A DNA stretch of 64,000 nucleotides from the NCBI GenBank assembly GCA_013396635.1, contig WBMW01005127.1:53388-117387 (forward strand), read 5' to 3'. A program made the position numbers and the translations under genes. This stretch comes from Penelope pileata (lineage: Eukaryota > Chordata > Aves > Galliformes > Cracidae). Below are positions 25,289 through 37,200 of the stretch, one piece after another. The notes beneath the pieces were generated by a model. That model searched no databases and was not told the DNA's origin. It saw only the letters and a program-made list of their open reading frames with translations. Position 1 is the stretch's first letter, and each line of letters begins with the position of its first letter.

Positions 25289-25740
25289 ACCGCTCCACAC
25301 CTTTGCTGTGTGACCAGATCAAATCAGCCGGCGAGGAGGCGAGGCGGGATGCACAAGCCGAGAGGATGAAAGCAGTTTGGTATTTAATAGCAACCTCCAT
25401 GGGAATATTTTCTTTTAATTCTGTATTGGAAATACATAAATATAAATGTGTCTGATGCACTGAAGTCGACTTTAGAAAACTGCTATTTCATGACCCCTTC
25501 CCAAGAATGTTCCTGCTCAAATTATAATGCCAGTCCCACAAAGATTCTTCTTTTCATAGTTTCTTACTGTTGGTATCAACAACTCGAGGTGTTAGTGGGC
25601 CACCTGGCTGATCCCAGACAGAGTTTGTTTTCCCTCACGCAGTCAGTGCAAGAATCATCACTGAATAATGGAAAATAGTAAGCAGAGATGGAAGTACCCC
25701 AGGCACACAGCAAGTCTCTGGGCACCCATAATCATCCACA

Positions 25741-25746
25741 AATAAA
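25741..25746 (+). terminator. ADARB2: Proximal candidate poly(A) signal AATAAA
   Basis: A canonical hexamer about 450 bases after the ADARB2 stop. Use would give a short 3'UTR lacking the SINE and the distal motifs. Confidence 0.3.
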
Positions 25747-26273
25747 GGTGTCTAACCTCTATGCAAAAATCATCCTGTTCACTGCCTAAATCCATGAGAA
25801 AGAATTTAGGCCTCAAAGATATGCAGAATTTTTAAACTCCGATTCCCACTGCTGGCTGTGAGCACAACACTGGGCATCAGCTTTCCCCTGGTGTTCACAC
25901 TTCTTTCCTCTGATGCCTTGGACACACTGCTTCCCACCACACATTTGATCCTGGTCATGAGTTTTGCACAGCACAGATTTGAGTTATCAGAGCCCAGTTC
26001 ACCACACACGCCTCTTACACAACTCCCAGGTATCCCTCACCCTGTGCCGCAGGGGCTGGGGCTCTCCGTGGAGCTGGGCTCCGGAGCTTCAGGAAGCTGC
26101 CAAAAATCATTTAGGGTGGAGGCAGAACCTGGGGCCTCAGATCACAAAGTTCCTGAGGTTCTACCATACTAAATTAAGTCAGTGTGAGATCAGGATGCTC
26201 CCAATTGCTGTATCGTGTAGCCACAACAGAGACATCCCAAATGAGAGAGCACATTTGATGCTTGGCTCTTTCC

Positions 26274-26330
26274 TGCCTCAGTTTCTCCATCTGTAAAATG
26301 GAGATAATAATACTTACCTGCTTCACACCT
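26274..26330 (+). mobile_element. MIR-type (CORE-SINE) remnant
   Basis: The segment GCCTCAGTTTCTCCATCTGT followed by AAAATGGAGATAATAATACT and TACCTGCTTCAC is a close match to the central part of the MIR consensus (CCTCAGTTTCCTCATCTGTAAAATGGGGATAATAATA). The tRNA-like 5' part and the 3' end are too diverged to place. It is in sense orientation within the putative ADARB2 3'UTR. Confidence 0.75.
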
Positions 26331-26929
26331 AAAGAAGTCGACAGGAACAGAGTGCTTTGGCCAGACACCACATCAGCCAGATGCTGTCACTCTTAGAGCA
26401 TCTCCACACATAGTCCAATCGACATAAGTGCAGCAGATACAACCACAAGCTCGGGTAAGGTCTTGCTCCATGTAAGAGTTTCCAGATTCCAGTTCTGTAT
26501 AAATGGCAAATATTATTGTTATTCACATTCATCTGCAGTCTGAAAATCAGATAGGTTTTTCAGTTAGGAGATGAGTACGTCTCATTTTTGAACCATCCCA
26601 AACTTCATCAGAAGGCAGAATACTGCCATGGGAGAACCGAGTTTTGATAGTCCCGTTGCAGAACCAACCTTCAAATGCCCTGCACTTTTATTTCTTTCGT
26701 TACTTTTTCTTTTTTTTCATTTTTTTAAATGACAGGATTTGCGGGTATATAACTACTGTTTTCTTTTTATTCCTGTGATTCTCTTTAAATCTGTATATAA
26801 CATGCTGCTACTGATTTGTGATAATTGTCTTGGTATTTTCTCAGAACTGTCAAGTTGGGTTACTTTTCAAACAACACAAGGCTCATATTTTTCCATGTAA
26901 TTTCCTTTACACAGAAAACAGTTCCTATC

Positions 26930-26935
26930 AATAAA
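26930..26935 (+). terminator. ADARB2: Candidate poly(A) signal AATAAA
   Basis: A canonical hexamer in AT-rich sequence about 1.6 kb after the ADARB2 stop codon. A TTTGT and GTTT stretch begins roughly 12 bases downstream. Intermediate alternative to 25741 and 28303. Confidence 0.3.
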
Positions 26936-27229
26936 AATAGATGCTCTTTGTATAGGGTTTATCATGTTTGGAGAGCCATATGCAGTAAATACATTGTTTA
27001 TTGATGCCCACAATAGAATAGCTACAGTATTTTGATGAAATTTTATTTTTAGATTATAAACTGCAAAATGTACCTATAGTGTCTTGTATAAAAACAATTG
27101 TGATAAACTAGAATTTTTAAATTAGATAAAACTAAGCTCTTCCCTTCCAGAAACCTTTTCAAGAAAATAATACATTCCATAGTAACTACCAAAAATATTT
27201 AAATAAAAGAAATCCTTAGAGTAGAGGAG

Positions 27230-27245
27230 AAAAAAAAAAAAAAAA
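27230..27245 (+). repeat. Poly(A) run (16 nt)
   Basis: Sixteen consecutive A just after the hexamer at 27202-27207. In an oligo-dT cDNA library this could create an internally primed false 3' end for ADARB2. Confidence 0.85.
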
Positions 27246-27417
27246 CCCTCAGACATTTCAGTAATGGAAGCTTTTTGTGGCACCCACTTTGTCAATACTT
27301 TTACCACTTTTTCAGCCATTCTGATCAGCATTCAGAATATTTCTGGCACTTGCTGGAGCTTCCTGCTCCACTCACATTGTCCTTTCCTCCAGCACAGCTG
27401 TCCCTGCGAGGTCCGGG

Positions 27418-27430
27418 CAGCCAGGGGGCA
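27418..27430 (+). promoter_or_regulatory. CTCF-like binding motif, forward orientation
   Basis: CAGCCAGGGGGCA matches the CTCF core CCASYAGRKGGCA at all positions except the second, allowing G at position 3. It is followed by GTGGGAGG and lies in a short GC-rich patch. It faces a reverse-oriented motif at 45980-45992. Occupancy is not known. Confidence 0.4.
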
Positions 27431-28118
27431 GTGGGAGGGCTCGGGGTCAGGGCCATGAGCGGTGGTGCAGGAGATGCTGTGGGTGATGCTGGCAGTGATG
27501 GCACCAGGGGCTGCTCGCACCAAGGGAGGAAATCCTCAGGGGAACCGGAGAGGAAGATGCGGGCTCTTAGGCAGATACCCGTAGGAAAGGGGGGAGCAAT
27601 GTCTTCTAATTTTCCTCTTCAAGTTAGTCTTCACCTGACACACAAGAGACCTCCAGGCTCCTCATATCTCCCAGCTCTCACCTGCCCTCCTCCAGCCCCA
27701 GCACAAAGTCCACTCAACAAATACGTAAAGCTCCACAGGTTCCTGTTGCAGCTAAGGGAAAACAACATGCTGCACTTCGTTATTTTTAAAGACAAAAAGA
27801 AAAGTATGGTGAGATTTAATTATCCTTTGTTGCAAGAAATATATAAGTGAAATCCTGGATTCAGCTGCCAGAACAAATCTAGTGGCAGGGATCAAACCAA
27901 GTCCCCATGGCAAGTGGCCACTGGCTGGTCCCTTGGAAGGCAATGGAGTTGCACCTGCTTGCACTGGGGTTGAATGTGACCTTAAATGTCTACTTCTTCT
28001 CATTATGTGCAGCAATAGAGTGCGATGGGACCACCTCCCAGAAGCACGCATGACCTACAAGCAGCATTTCCTGAAGCAAAGGAAAACTTGCTCAATAATA
28101 ATCCTTTAGTGAAGATTC

Positions 28119-28126
28119 TGTACATA
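28119..28126 (+). promoter_or_regulatory. Pumilio-type recognition element
   Basis: TGTACATA fits the PUM consensus TGTANATA exactly. It lies about 180 bases before the candidate distal poly(A) signal at 28303, followed by further TGTA repeats (TGTACTAA, TGTACATT, TTTGTAA). This is meaningful only if this stretch is transcribed as the ADARB2 3'UTR. Confidence 0.4.
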
Positions 28127-28302
28127 ACACGCATGAGTGAATGGCAATACTGTACTAATGGATGTACATTTGTAATATTTGTAAAAAAATGAAACAAAAA
28201 AGACAAGAGAAAATAAATCCAAATTTACATATGTGAATTTGCTGCTAAGTTCTGTAAATTGCACTTCAGTGATACCTGATAAGTGAATGTTTCTGTTAAG
28301 TG

Positions 28303-28308
28303 AATAAA
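28303..28308 (+). terminator. ADARB2: Distal candidate poly(A) signal AATAAA
   Basis: AATAAA with a cleavage window at about 28318-28330 and a GT-rich downstream element (28335-28344). This is the best-structured ADARB2 3' end candidate by eye. Confidence 0.45.
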
Positions 28309-31300
28309 ATGCCAAGTAAAATTGTTCTTTCACTGTTTGTTGGCCATTTTTCACCATGGCTTAGAAATCAGTTTCTATGTGCTCCAAGATATACAAACAT
28401 ATTTTTATACACATATAGTATAGCTTTCTAGCCAACATGTTCTCATTCAGTTTGGATTTGATGTGTCATAGGAAACAAACTCTTGGATTGAGAGATGGTT
28501 GTGCCTGCCGGTGTGGAAGAAGCCTTATAGGGACAGTCAAAGATGACTGAGATGGGTCTACCACTAACTTTTATTTCCAAGTTGCTCTTAAAACCCTTTA
28601 TTAATAAAAATTAAATACATATTTGCAAACTCACACCACATGTGAATTGCTGTCTAAAGCTGCTTAAGAAAACTGAAGTGATTAACAGAAGGTCTGAGGT
28701 CAGTGCATCTCTGCAGATCTCTTCATTGGTGAAGTGGCCTTGGCTTCCTCTTGAGTTGAACTGTATTTAGCTACAGCAGATCAGAGTCACACTGAGCCCA
28801 AATGACATCATCTATGCAAAGGTTTAGCATGCTCTAGTGAATAGGCATCACCATGTGCCTTGAGCTGATTTCCTTCAGCCAGTCCTTGTAGAGATCTCCA
28901 ATATTATCAGTGCCTCCAAAACCTTTTGGAATTGTCCACTGCCAAGATATACACACACTTAACAGTTAAAATTTTCTAAAAAGAGATTTTCCTATCCCCC
29001 TCCTTGTGAAGATTCAGTTCCAGGATGATTTTGAGATTAACAGCTTGCAGAGAGCCCCGTCAGCTGACTGGACTCCACAGCTCTTTACGTGCTTTGTTGG
29101 AGAAGTTGGCGCTGGACCTGCATGGGCCATCCCATGGGTCTCATTCCTGGCACAGCAGGACAGCATCAACAACTTGACTTGAATATAAAAGTATCAGATT
29201 CTCAGTATTTATAAATCCCAAAGTGTATTTTCACACATGAACTATATCACTTTATCTGGATATATGTAAATGAAACTCCATCATCTCTCCTCTCACCACA
29301 CTCTTTGACATCACAGCAAAAAAATGCTCATGCCAGCAGAAGACCATGAAAGGATCACAAAATTCCTGACTTGTTTGATGAGCAGCATCAGCTTGCCTCA
29401 CAGATGGGCTTCAGAGGGGACATGTTCCGGCTCCAGCTCTGGTGCAGATGTGGGAACCTGAGCACAGTTCCTTCCCAGTGCCCTGGGGGCCCCAGCCCAC
29501 ACCTGGGCAATTTGGCCATGGCTGAGCTTCCAGCCTGTTTTCCCCTCCAAAAATAGTTGCTAGTGCCTGACCATGGCAGACACTGCGACACGACTTGGCT
29601 GCTGAAAACAACTACAGAGCAGTCATTAGGGTAAATTATATGGATGGATTCCGTGTTTAATCTCATTGAGTTTAAAGGCTAAATACCAGAACTGCATTTA
29701 AAACTTTACAGGCCTATACCCTAGCATCATCAGGCACAGTTATTTCTTTTCCAACTGTATATTGGAAAGAGAATAACATAAAACATGAACAAGATGATAT
29801 ATCAACTAATAGAGGGCTTCAGATAAGTGTTTTTTTCTGAAATAAAATAAGTCTCCCTGCTGCAGTTAAACCTCAATAGCCAAGCTTGTGTGTTGAAGAA
29901 TGTAATAGCAATTTAAGAGCTTTTTAAGCCTCTTGATTCATTATTGTTGTGCTTGCTTTCCAGTCCTTAGACCTGATTACTTTGGTTGACTTCAGCTTGG
30001 TCATGTGGATACAGCAGTTCAGTTGGAAATTTGTGTGAAGTCACAGAAAATCTGAGACTTTTTAAAGCATAGTGACAATCTGGACACAAAGACACACATG
30101 CAAAAGGAAAGCAAAAAAAGCTCACAAAGGCATGCAAGCACATCCACACATACAGACACGTGTAATTTCTTAGCCACCTAAGGCCTCCTGAATAAATAAT
30201 TTGGCCTTGGAGAAAGGAGACTAATAATCATTGTCTTTCAGAAATGAAATAGTTCTGCCCAAATTCTTCACTCTGTCTGACTTTCGTGGTAATTAAATCC
30301 TCCATTAGATAAGTTTATGTACTGTTTTATCAACTTCTTTGTGATACAGAATTACTTCCACCAGACCATTAAAGCCTTGTTCTGCCCAGGAGAGGAAAAG
30401 GCTCTCTTCATTCTCCTCTGGCCCTGAACGGACGCCTTCACAGCAGTGATCACCGAGGAACCTGCTCTGCCATGAAAATAAAGAGGCAGCTCCTTCCTTT
30501 ACATCCAACAGAACCAAAACAACCTCCTTCAAAGGAAAATAAAGATATGAAGAATGGTACTTATTGTTGAGTCTGTTAGAGTAACTGGGCCCACCTCTCC
30601 TTCTTTCAGGACCTCCAAGTCACATTCAGACACTGACAAGGCTGTACGTCACACACCCACTAGGGAGGTGGTTTAGCTCTGGTACCCTTTCCTCCCAGCA
30701 TCACCAACCTGACTACACCTAGCCTTGCTTCCACAGCATACCATTTGCTACAGATCATTTTTGTCTCACTTAATTTTAACGAGCATATTAAGGTGTTCAC
30801 TCACTAATCTAGCATTTGACTCTTAAATCACATATAAGATACATTTTTATTGTGGATTCTAAGTGGGAGATTCTATGCTTGTCCATATCTTGGTCTCAGG
30901 GATGAAAGGAAACATTTTCAGATATTTTTGCAACATGATCTACATGCCATCACACCCCTGACACCACAGAATCCTAAAATCCTGACCATCACACAGAGAA
31001 GTGAGACTTAGGCTCCTCAAGCTCTGATTTCAGTGGGATACAGTAACAAGGGTCTTATTATTCTACCTGTCTTTGTCAACACCTAAATCCCACATTGTTG
31101 GGTACCAAACTCCTGCTCAGCCTCTGACTTTAAATATCCTCTGGAGTCGACAGATCTTCTGGGTACAGCTTGTCTTGGCTGTCTGCTGTGGGCCTGGTGC
31201 TGATCCTTTCCATGGTTTGACCTGTCCAGATTTATGAACTACACCTGACATGTGGTCCACTCAAAGCCTCTACAAGATCATGTCCAAGAGAAAAAGGAGG

Positions 31301-32606
31301 GCTCATCTTCATTAGGTAACCCTGTTGATAAATGACTCACACTGCTGTCTAAAGGGCCAAGAGAATATTGAAATCACCAGAAAGACAGGCACTTTGAAAT
31401 ACATGCATTGAGGAGATGCGTTTGACATTTATGTTACGTATATGGAGGAAGCTAAATTACTTGTTGTTATGGTTTAATAACCTTTTGGCCTGAAAGAGAA
31501 CAAAAAATACATGATAATATAACTGGTTTTAGGATACTTACTTGGGAAAAGAGCAAACGTGAGTTCTTGTGTAGGTTTTAACTCTCAAGTGAGGAAGAGA
31601 TAAGAAGTAAAGACCCTCAAACTCAAATCAATCTCAAGATAGAGGTGCTCCTGTCCTCCAAGCAACTAGTTCATAACACATGAAAAATCTCAGAACAAAA
31701 TGGCAAGGCCCATCTTTCTCTTAATTGCCTTATCCAACCAAGGCTAGGTATCTAGTTTGAATTCATTTTCCAGGCTTCATGTATATCTCCATAAGGTGGT
31801 CCATCCCCCTCAACACAAAGTGTCTCAGAGACATGGAGAACTCATATTCTCAAGGGACTGACCTCTCTCAGTTGGCAGGAGAGTGTGTCCAGTGTACTTT
31901 CAGAGGTCTGTGCAAGGGGAGGTAACTTCCAGCCAGAGACTGCAAACCACAAGACCTTCTGTTTCACCATTTTAAATAACAGTGACTATTCTTTGTCGCA
32001 GTGAGCTCACTTCCAAATATTAATTAATGCTATTAGGCCATAAAAAAGCACACTAGAAGGGTTTCTCAATTTTCCCTATGTATACAATACATATAGACAT
32101 GAAACAGATTGGTCTAGTTCTTCATAATCTAAAAGAAGGCGTTCCAGCTGTAAGTTTGCATTGCTGACTAAATTAACATGCTGTACTTATTTAGAGATTT
32201 GGTAAAAGAGCTTCTTAACATGACTTTGCTGCCACTGAAATCACTGAAAGGATCACGACTGGCAGCAAGGATTAGCCCAATACTAAAGGCATGTTTCAGC
32301 TTAAGAGCTAAGATAACTATTTTTGTGCCTAAACTTGGTTCCGAGACTTGATGCACCTGTACTCACTGGAAAACCAGACCCATCCATCACTGCCATCTGA
32401 ACCTCTGCATTAGAATTTCCTTGTTGTGGCTCAGCATTTCCCGGCTCTATTTTTTTCACATCTGACCCAGTAACACTTTGACCCTCGGACAGGTGGGAAT
32501 ATATTTGAAAAGCTTCCACACTATTTGAAACATTTACTGTACAAGTTTAGCTCTATTTTCTGTGTGTGTGTCTTTCTTAAAATATCTTTTTATCTTTTGG
32601 GGGATT

Positions 32607-32758
32607 ACTCAAAGAGTGATGCAGAGATCAGAGGTAGCTAATCTGTCCATCCATTTATCTCACTGCTGACCTGTCTCTGTTGAAGCATTGTGGCAAAAGC
32701 AAAGATTTACTAATTCTGAACATAACCCTTGTTCACTCAAGGAGTGATGCAGAGGTCA
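32607..32758 (+). repeat. Short direct repeat, two 24-nt copies 128 bp apart
   Basis: Copies at 32607-32630 and 32735-32758 share ACTCAA(A/G)GAGTGATGCAGAG(A/G)TCA, with 22 of 24 bases identical. The intervening sequence is not itself repeated. Confidence 0.8.
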
Positions 32759-32849
32759 CACTAACCCAAAAGTGTCACTGAGATGTACCAAAAAATAATT
32801 TTGGCCCACTAGTGTAAGAGACTGTCAAACTGAGGTGAAACTCTGTCAA

Positions 32850-32906
32850 TTTAATGCAACTCCATTGACTTCAAAGGACTCAGACTACTGTAACTGAGCA
32901 GAACTC
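32850..32906 (+). mobile_element. Ancient CR1-like repeat remnant
   Basis: The segment AATGCAACTCCATTGACTTC followed by AAAGG, and then TGTAACTGAGCAGAACTC, resembles an amniote repeat motif that I remember as an ACTCCATTGACTTCAATGG segment followed by a TGTAACTGAGAGCAGAAT segment, from the 3' end of old CR1/L3-type LINEs. Family assignment is from memory and the match is partial. Confidence 0.4.
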
Positions 32907-34177
32907 ACTTTATGAAGGGGCCAGGGGGTGAAGGTCACATGAAAAAGGTACATGAAAGCACTTCATCATTCCCTCTCCCTTATTTTCACTGTGCGACTCA
33001 ATGATTTGCACCGCTGAGCGGCGGAGCAGCCTGCTAGTGTCTCAAGACAAGGCTGGCCGAGGATTACCCTGTGAAATGACATTAAACTGGTGAAGCATTT
33101 TAGTGCTTATAGGATTGGCCAGGGAGTGCCATACTTTAATCCTGCTTCTAATGCCTCTCCTTTTTTGTCACTTTCGTCCAGTTTTCATGGGGAAAAGGCT
33201 CTATGCAGCCATTTCAGGGAAGATTAGACCTTAATGAGAAGGTGGGAGGGACAACTTAGTGTAATCCCACACATGTCTCAGCAGTTCATCACCTCTGTCC
33301 TGCGAGCAGGTCCATAGCATTATTTTCAATTGTATCTCTTTTTTTTTTTTTAATAAACATGCTCAGCTTCTGCTGTTGATTCTTTCTCCTCCTCGTCTCT
33401 CGCTCCAAATGTCCCTGACAAAGCTGCACAATCATGCCCCAGTGTTTTCAGTGCTATAGTGACACAGAGGTCAAGTGCTTTTGGGGTCCCCTGCTAGCTA
33501 ATAAGATAAACGTAAAGCAACACATGAAGAAACAAAGAAGCAAACTAAAAACACATTCTAAATGAAGTCGTACTCCATCTTTTATGGGAAGGTTTGCCAT
33601 AGCTACTGACATCATTGCTATTGTTATTATAATCACTGGTCAACAGATATATTTCTTCCATCCTTTACGGTGTCTTTTTTACCGCTAGAGGTGCCCTACG
33701 CCAAATGTAGAGGTGCTGGATATCAGAATTACCCAGGGGCCCCCGTGCTGGTTGATTTGTGCCTCAGCAGTTGGAGAGTGTGTGGTCATTTGCCTTCACC
33801 CAGCCCCCGTGTCTGCTCCCCGCACCTTTTACAGGGCTTTAGGAACCACCATCCAAGGTGATTAAAGCGTTATTGTCACCAGCAATAAGAGAGCAAGCTC
33901 ATGAGTCCTGCTGGCCCTGAATAACTGCAAGTCAGAGAAAAGAAAACTGCATTAATTTATATTCATTACAATAAATTAACAGACTAGAGCCCTTCAGTCC
34001 TCCACATCCTTCTCCCAAGCTCTGGTAGCAGCAGCTGGTGCCAGGGAAATGGCAGGGGTTGTCCAGGAAAAGGAGCAAACGAATTAGCTGCCCCCAGCTC
34101 CAATTCCAAATGAAAAAATCCTCAGTGCATCCAGAGTCTGCTGCAGTTCACAGGCACTGGCATGTCTATGCCTCTCT

Positions 34178-34208
34178 GTGTGTATATATGTGTATATATA
34201 GATATATA
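34178..34208 (+). repeat. TG/TA-rich simple repeat
   Basis: An alternating purine-pyrimidine tract built from TGTGTATATA and ATATAGATATATA units. Confidence 0.8.
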
Positions 34209-37200
34209 CCTTATTTGCTTAAGGGGCTCCTTCCCATGTTCCATATCAGAACATTGGTACTGAACACCCAACAACTGGTCAGTGCCCCCAGTACCAGTAA
34301 ATGGGGGCACAGAGCTGTACATCTTGCTGTTTAAGCTCCTTTTCCTCCTCCCTCTCCTTCCTACATCCTGCACATCCTGCCCTCATGCTGCCACTCTCCC
34401 AAATGGCTTCAAACCACTAAGCTGGCAGAAAACTGACACAGCAGAAAATAAGATAAATGTTCCTAAGTCTGGGGAGCTGAAGACATTTCCCAGAGGGTCA
34501 GGAGGCTGTGGAGCAGGGGGAGGCAGAGAGGGATGGGTCACAGAGGGGATTTTCCTGTTCCATGGTGAAGAAGAGCTGCAATCTCAGCCTGCTCCGCATC
34601 CTCATCCTCAAGCACCAGTGATTTCTGCCTTATTTTTCCCTATTTTGCAACGCTGCGCATTTTGTCTTTCTTCACTGCCTCCACGTGCCTTGGAGCCATC
34701 CTGGGGCATTCCCACCCCATGGGGAAACCATGGCCTCATGCAGATGCTCCATCAGCACAACAACGCTCTGCACTGGCTCCAGGGGAAGTCAGATGAAATA
34801 TGAGGAATTCACGATAGCAGCATTAAATCTGCAGCAGCAGCATTTCCAGGGATGCTGGCAAGATAAGGCCTAGCTTCTGCAAACACTGTTCCATGCACAC
34901 AGGACGGTGTGTGAAGCCCAAATCACGGGAGGACCAACCTCACAGCTCTGCCTGCCCTGTGTGCTCCTCTCTGCCCACCTTCCTCTGAGCACGTCCCAAC
35001 TGTCCTAAGGCATTTTATGGACAAAGCTGAAGATTAGGTCCCTACAAACAGATTTTTATACGTTGACAAGATGTTTATGGTTCCCAATGTACTCACACTA
35101 GCTATAGAGCATCTAATTCATCTCTTGTCCTTAAAGAAGTAGTGAATGGCACACAGTGTGTACGATCATCTCTTACTGATGGAAAACCAAGAACAGTGTG
35201 TGAAGGTGGCAAAGCCCCATGGGCGAGTGGTGGCTCCACAAGGCCGTGTGTCCTTTGCACAAACACAGATCCTTGCAAGCCTTCTTGCCACCACAGCATG
35301 GAGCTCGGGGGAAAAACTCTGCCCCAGCGAGCCAGAGACAGCACGTAGTGCTCCTGCAGACAAGGACTCAGTCCAGCAGTGGAGTGTCCTCCAGACATCA
35401 GTTACCACATCATCTGGGTAACGTGGATGCTTGAGACTGCATAGTTTGGCAGCCAGTGCCCTATGAAACATCAAAGTTTTTGAACTGGCAACCTGTGTCC
35501 TCAGAGCTAAAGCATGAAAATGCTTCCTTTATACATAAATCTATCTATTAGAAATTAAGAAAGGATACTAGCTAACCAGAAAAGTTTTTAAATGCAACAC
35601 ATCAAAATAAACATAAAATCTATTATTATGTCATATCACAGTATGGTGTGTAACTGATAATCATAGCATGCTAGTAACATGTATGTTAGCAACATGTACA
35701 CATAATTTAAAATATACACAAATACGAATGACACACTACCTTGTTGCATCAAAAACTAATTCTAACAACACTAGAATAAAATTCCACAGAATTTCTGAGC
35801 ACTACACCAATACACATGACTTTTCATCCTTCCCAAGAACAAAACCTAGCCAAGGAGTGGCCCAGAAACAACCAAAGTCGCAGGACCCACACTTGGCTCT
35901 TGTGGGTGCCTCACCCCTGCTGCACTCAGAGCTGACCTGAAACATGTGTGCCCATCCCTGCCTGCCAGTAACACTCCAAAGTCCCCTGTATTTCACTGTT
36001 GGAGTAGGTAGGTGTCACATGAATTTTTTCAAACCTTCCTATCCATCACCCGTAACATATAGCTGAGGTGTTTGGCTCCAGTACATTTACATGGTAATCA
36101 AATCATTAGCCTGGGGGAGGCATAACACATTAATGACTTCAGAAATGTTGGTTAAACTCCAGTCCTGATCAAAGAGACCAAAATTTATTGTCATTCCTCT
36201 AATAGCCGTGTGGTAACCGAAATGAAATCAATTTGATGAAGATAATTAGCTTCCCATCTCCATCACCACACGCTTAGAACAATTAGGTGGAATGAGCTTC
36301 CCCAGCTAGCGATATGATACTGTTAGCACAGACAAAAATATTTCAATAGCACCAGCCAGGAAACATTCACTGAAACAACTGTTTCTTAAATTAGAAGTTG
36401 CCTGTTCACCAGAATCTGAACACTCCTGGGAGATTCAGTACCACGTGCACAGGTCCTGGGCAGAGCTCACAGGTAGACACTGGCAGAGGTCTTTTAGGGC
36501 ATAGTGGTATCATCTCAGGACTTTGCCTGGACTGTTGGATGTACACGGTCAGGTCTTGGATCTTGCTGCTCCTCCTCCTGAAGCGTGGAGATGGTGCCCA
36601 TCCCTGGAGCAAGGCTGGCTCCATGCTGAGCCATGGATGTACCATTGAGCAGGGCTGGAGGCTTTTGGGAGAATCTGTTCACTGCGTCCAGGCCAGGTTA
36701 GGGAGGATGCTGAGGTGACACTCAACAGGATTTAGGGGCTGGAGGATGGCTGCTCCCAGCAAGGATCAGGCTGGAGAGGAGGAGTTCTCCAGCCTCTCTC
36801 ACCCACCGGGATAACTGTAGGCCCTACATCCCGCCTCTCCCATATGCCACGCTCCAAGCACAATTATTTTTCTTACTGAGAGGCCTTTGTATCAGCTTGC
36901 AGCTGGGCAGGAAAAACAAATTATATCTTTGCAGAATAAGGAAACCTTCCAGCTCTGTACTCACTGGACCCAGAATTTCTTTTTGCCTTAGCTTCATAGG
37001 CAGAATATATTAGTGCCCACGCTAATCAAATAATGGGAAACTTGATTTGGTCATATACTCATTAACAAGCAGTCAAAGTGCTTTTCCAGTTTTCTGAAAA
37101 ATAAAATATTCCATTTGTGAACATTCGGTTGATGCTCAATTTATTCTGAATGTTTGAAAACTTATATAATTGCATGGATTTTAGCAGAAATGACCCACAT

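Larger units (their letters stand above)
25289..28330 (+). other. ADARB2: Probable ADARB2 3'UTR
   Basis: No other gene begins before about 56 kb on either strand. Candidate poly(A) signals occur at 25741, 26930, 27202 and 28303. The last has a GT-rich stretch just downstream (28335-28344) and is preceded by AU-rich, UGUA-rich sequence typical of a distal 3'UTR. I therefore infer a 3'UTR of up to about 3 kb with possible shorter forms. It contains a MIR-type SINE remnant (26274-26330) and a CTCF-like motif (27418-27430). A 191-codon frame at 27275-27850 has no domain and is not a gene. The 3' boundary is inferred. Confidence 0.45.

Noticed and set aside
27275..27850. Longest open frame on the + strand (191 codons) downstream of ADARB2
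   Set aside because: No domain, signal or family resemblance. It lies in the probable ADARB2 3'UTR, covers the CTCF-like motif, and has a low-complexity composition typical of a chance frame in GC-rich DNA.
31465..31490. TGTTATGGTTTAATAACC as a possible avian ERV LTR start
   Set aside because: No matching LTR end, target-site duplication, primer-binding site or internal retroviral sequence nearby. Only a short palindromic AT stretch.
34282..34803. 173-codon + strand frame
   Set aside because: No homology recognised. It sits in a GC-richer intergenic patch where stops are rare and there is no exon-like splice or promoter context.
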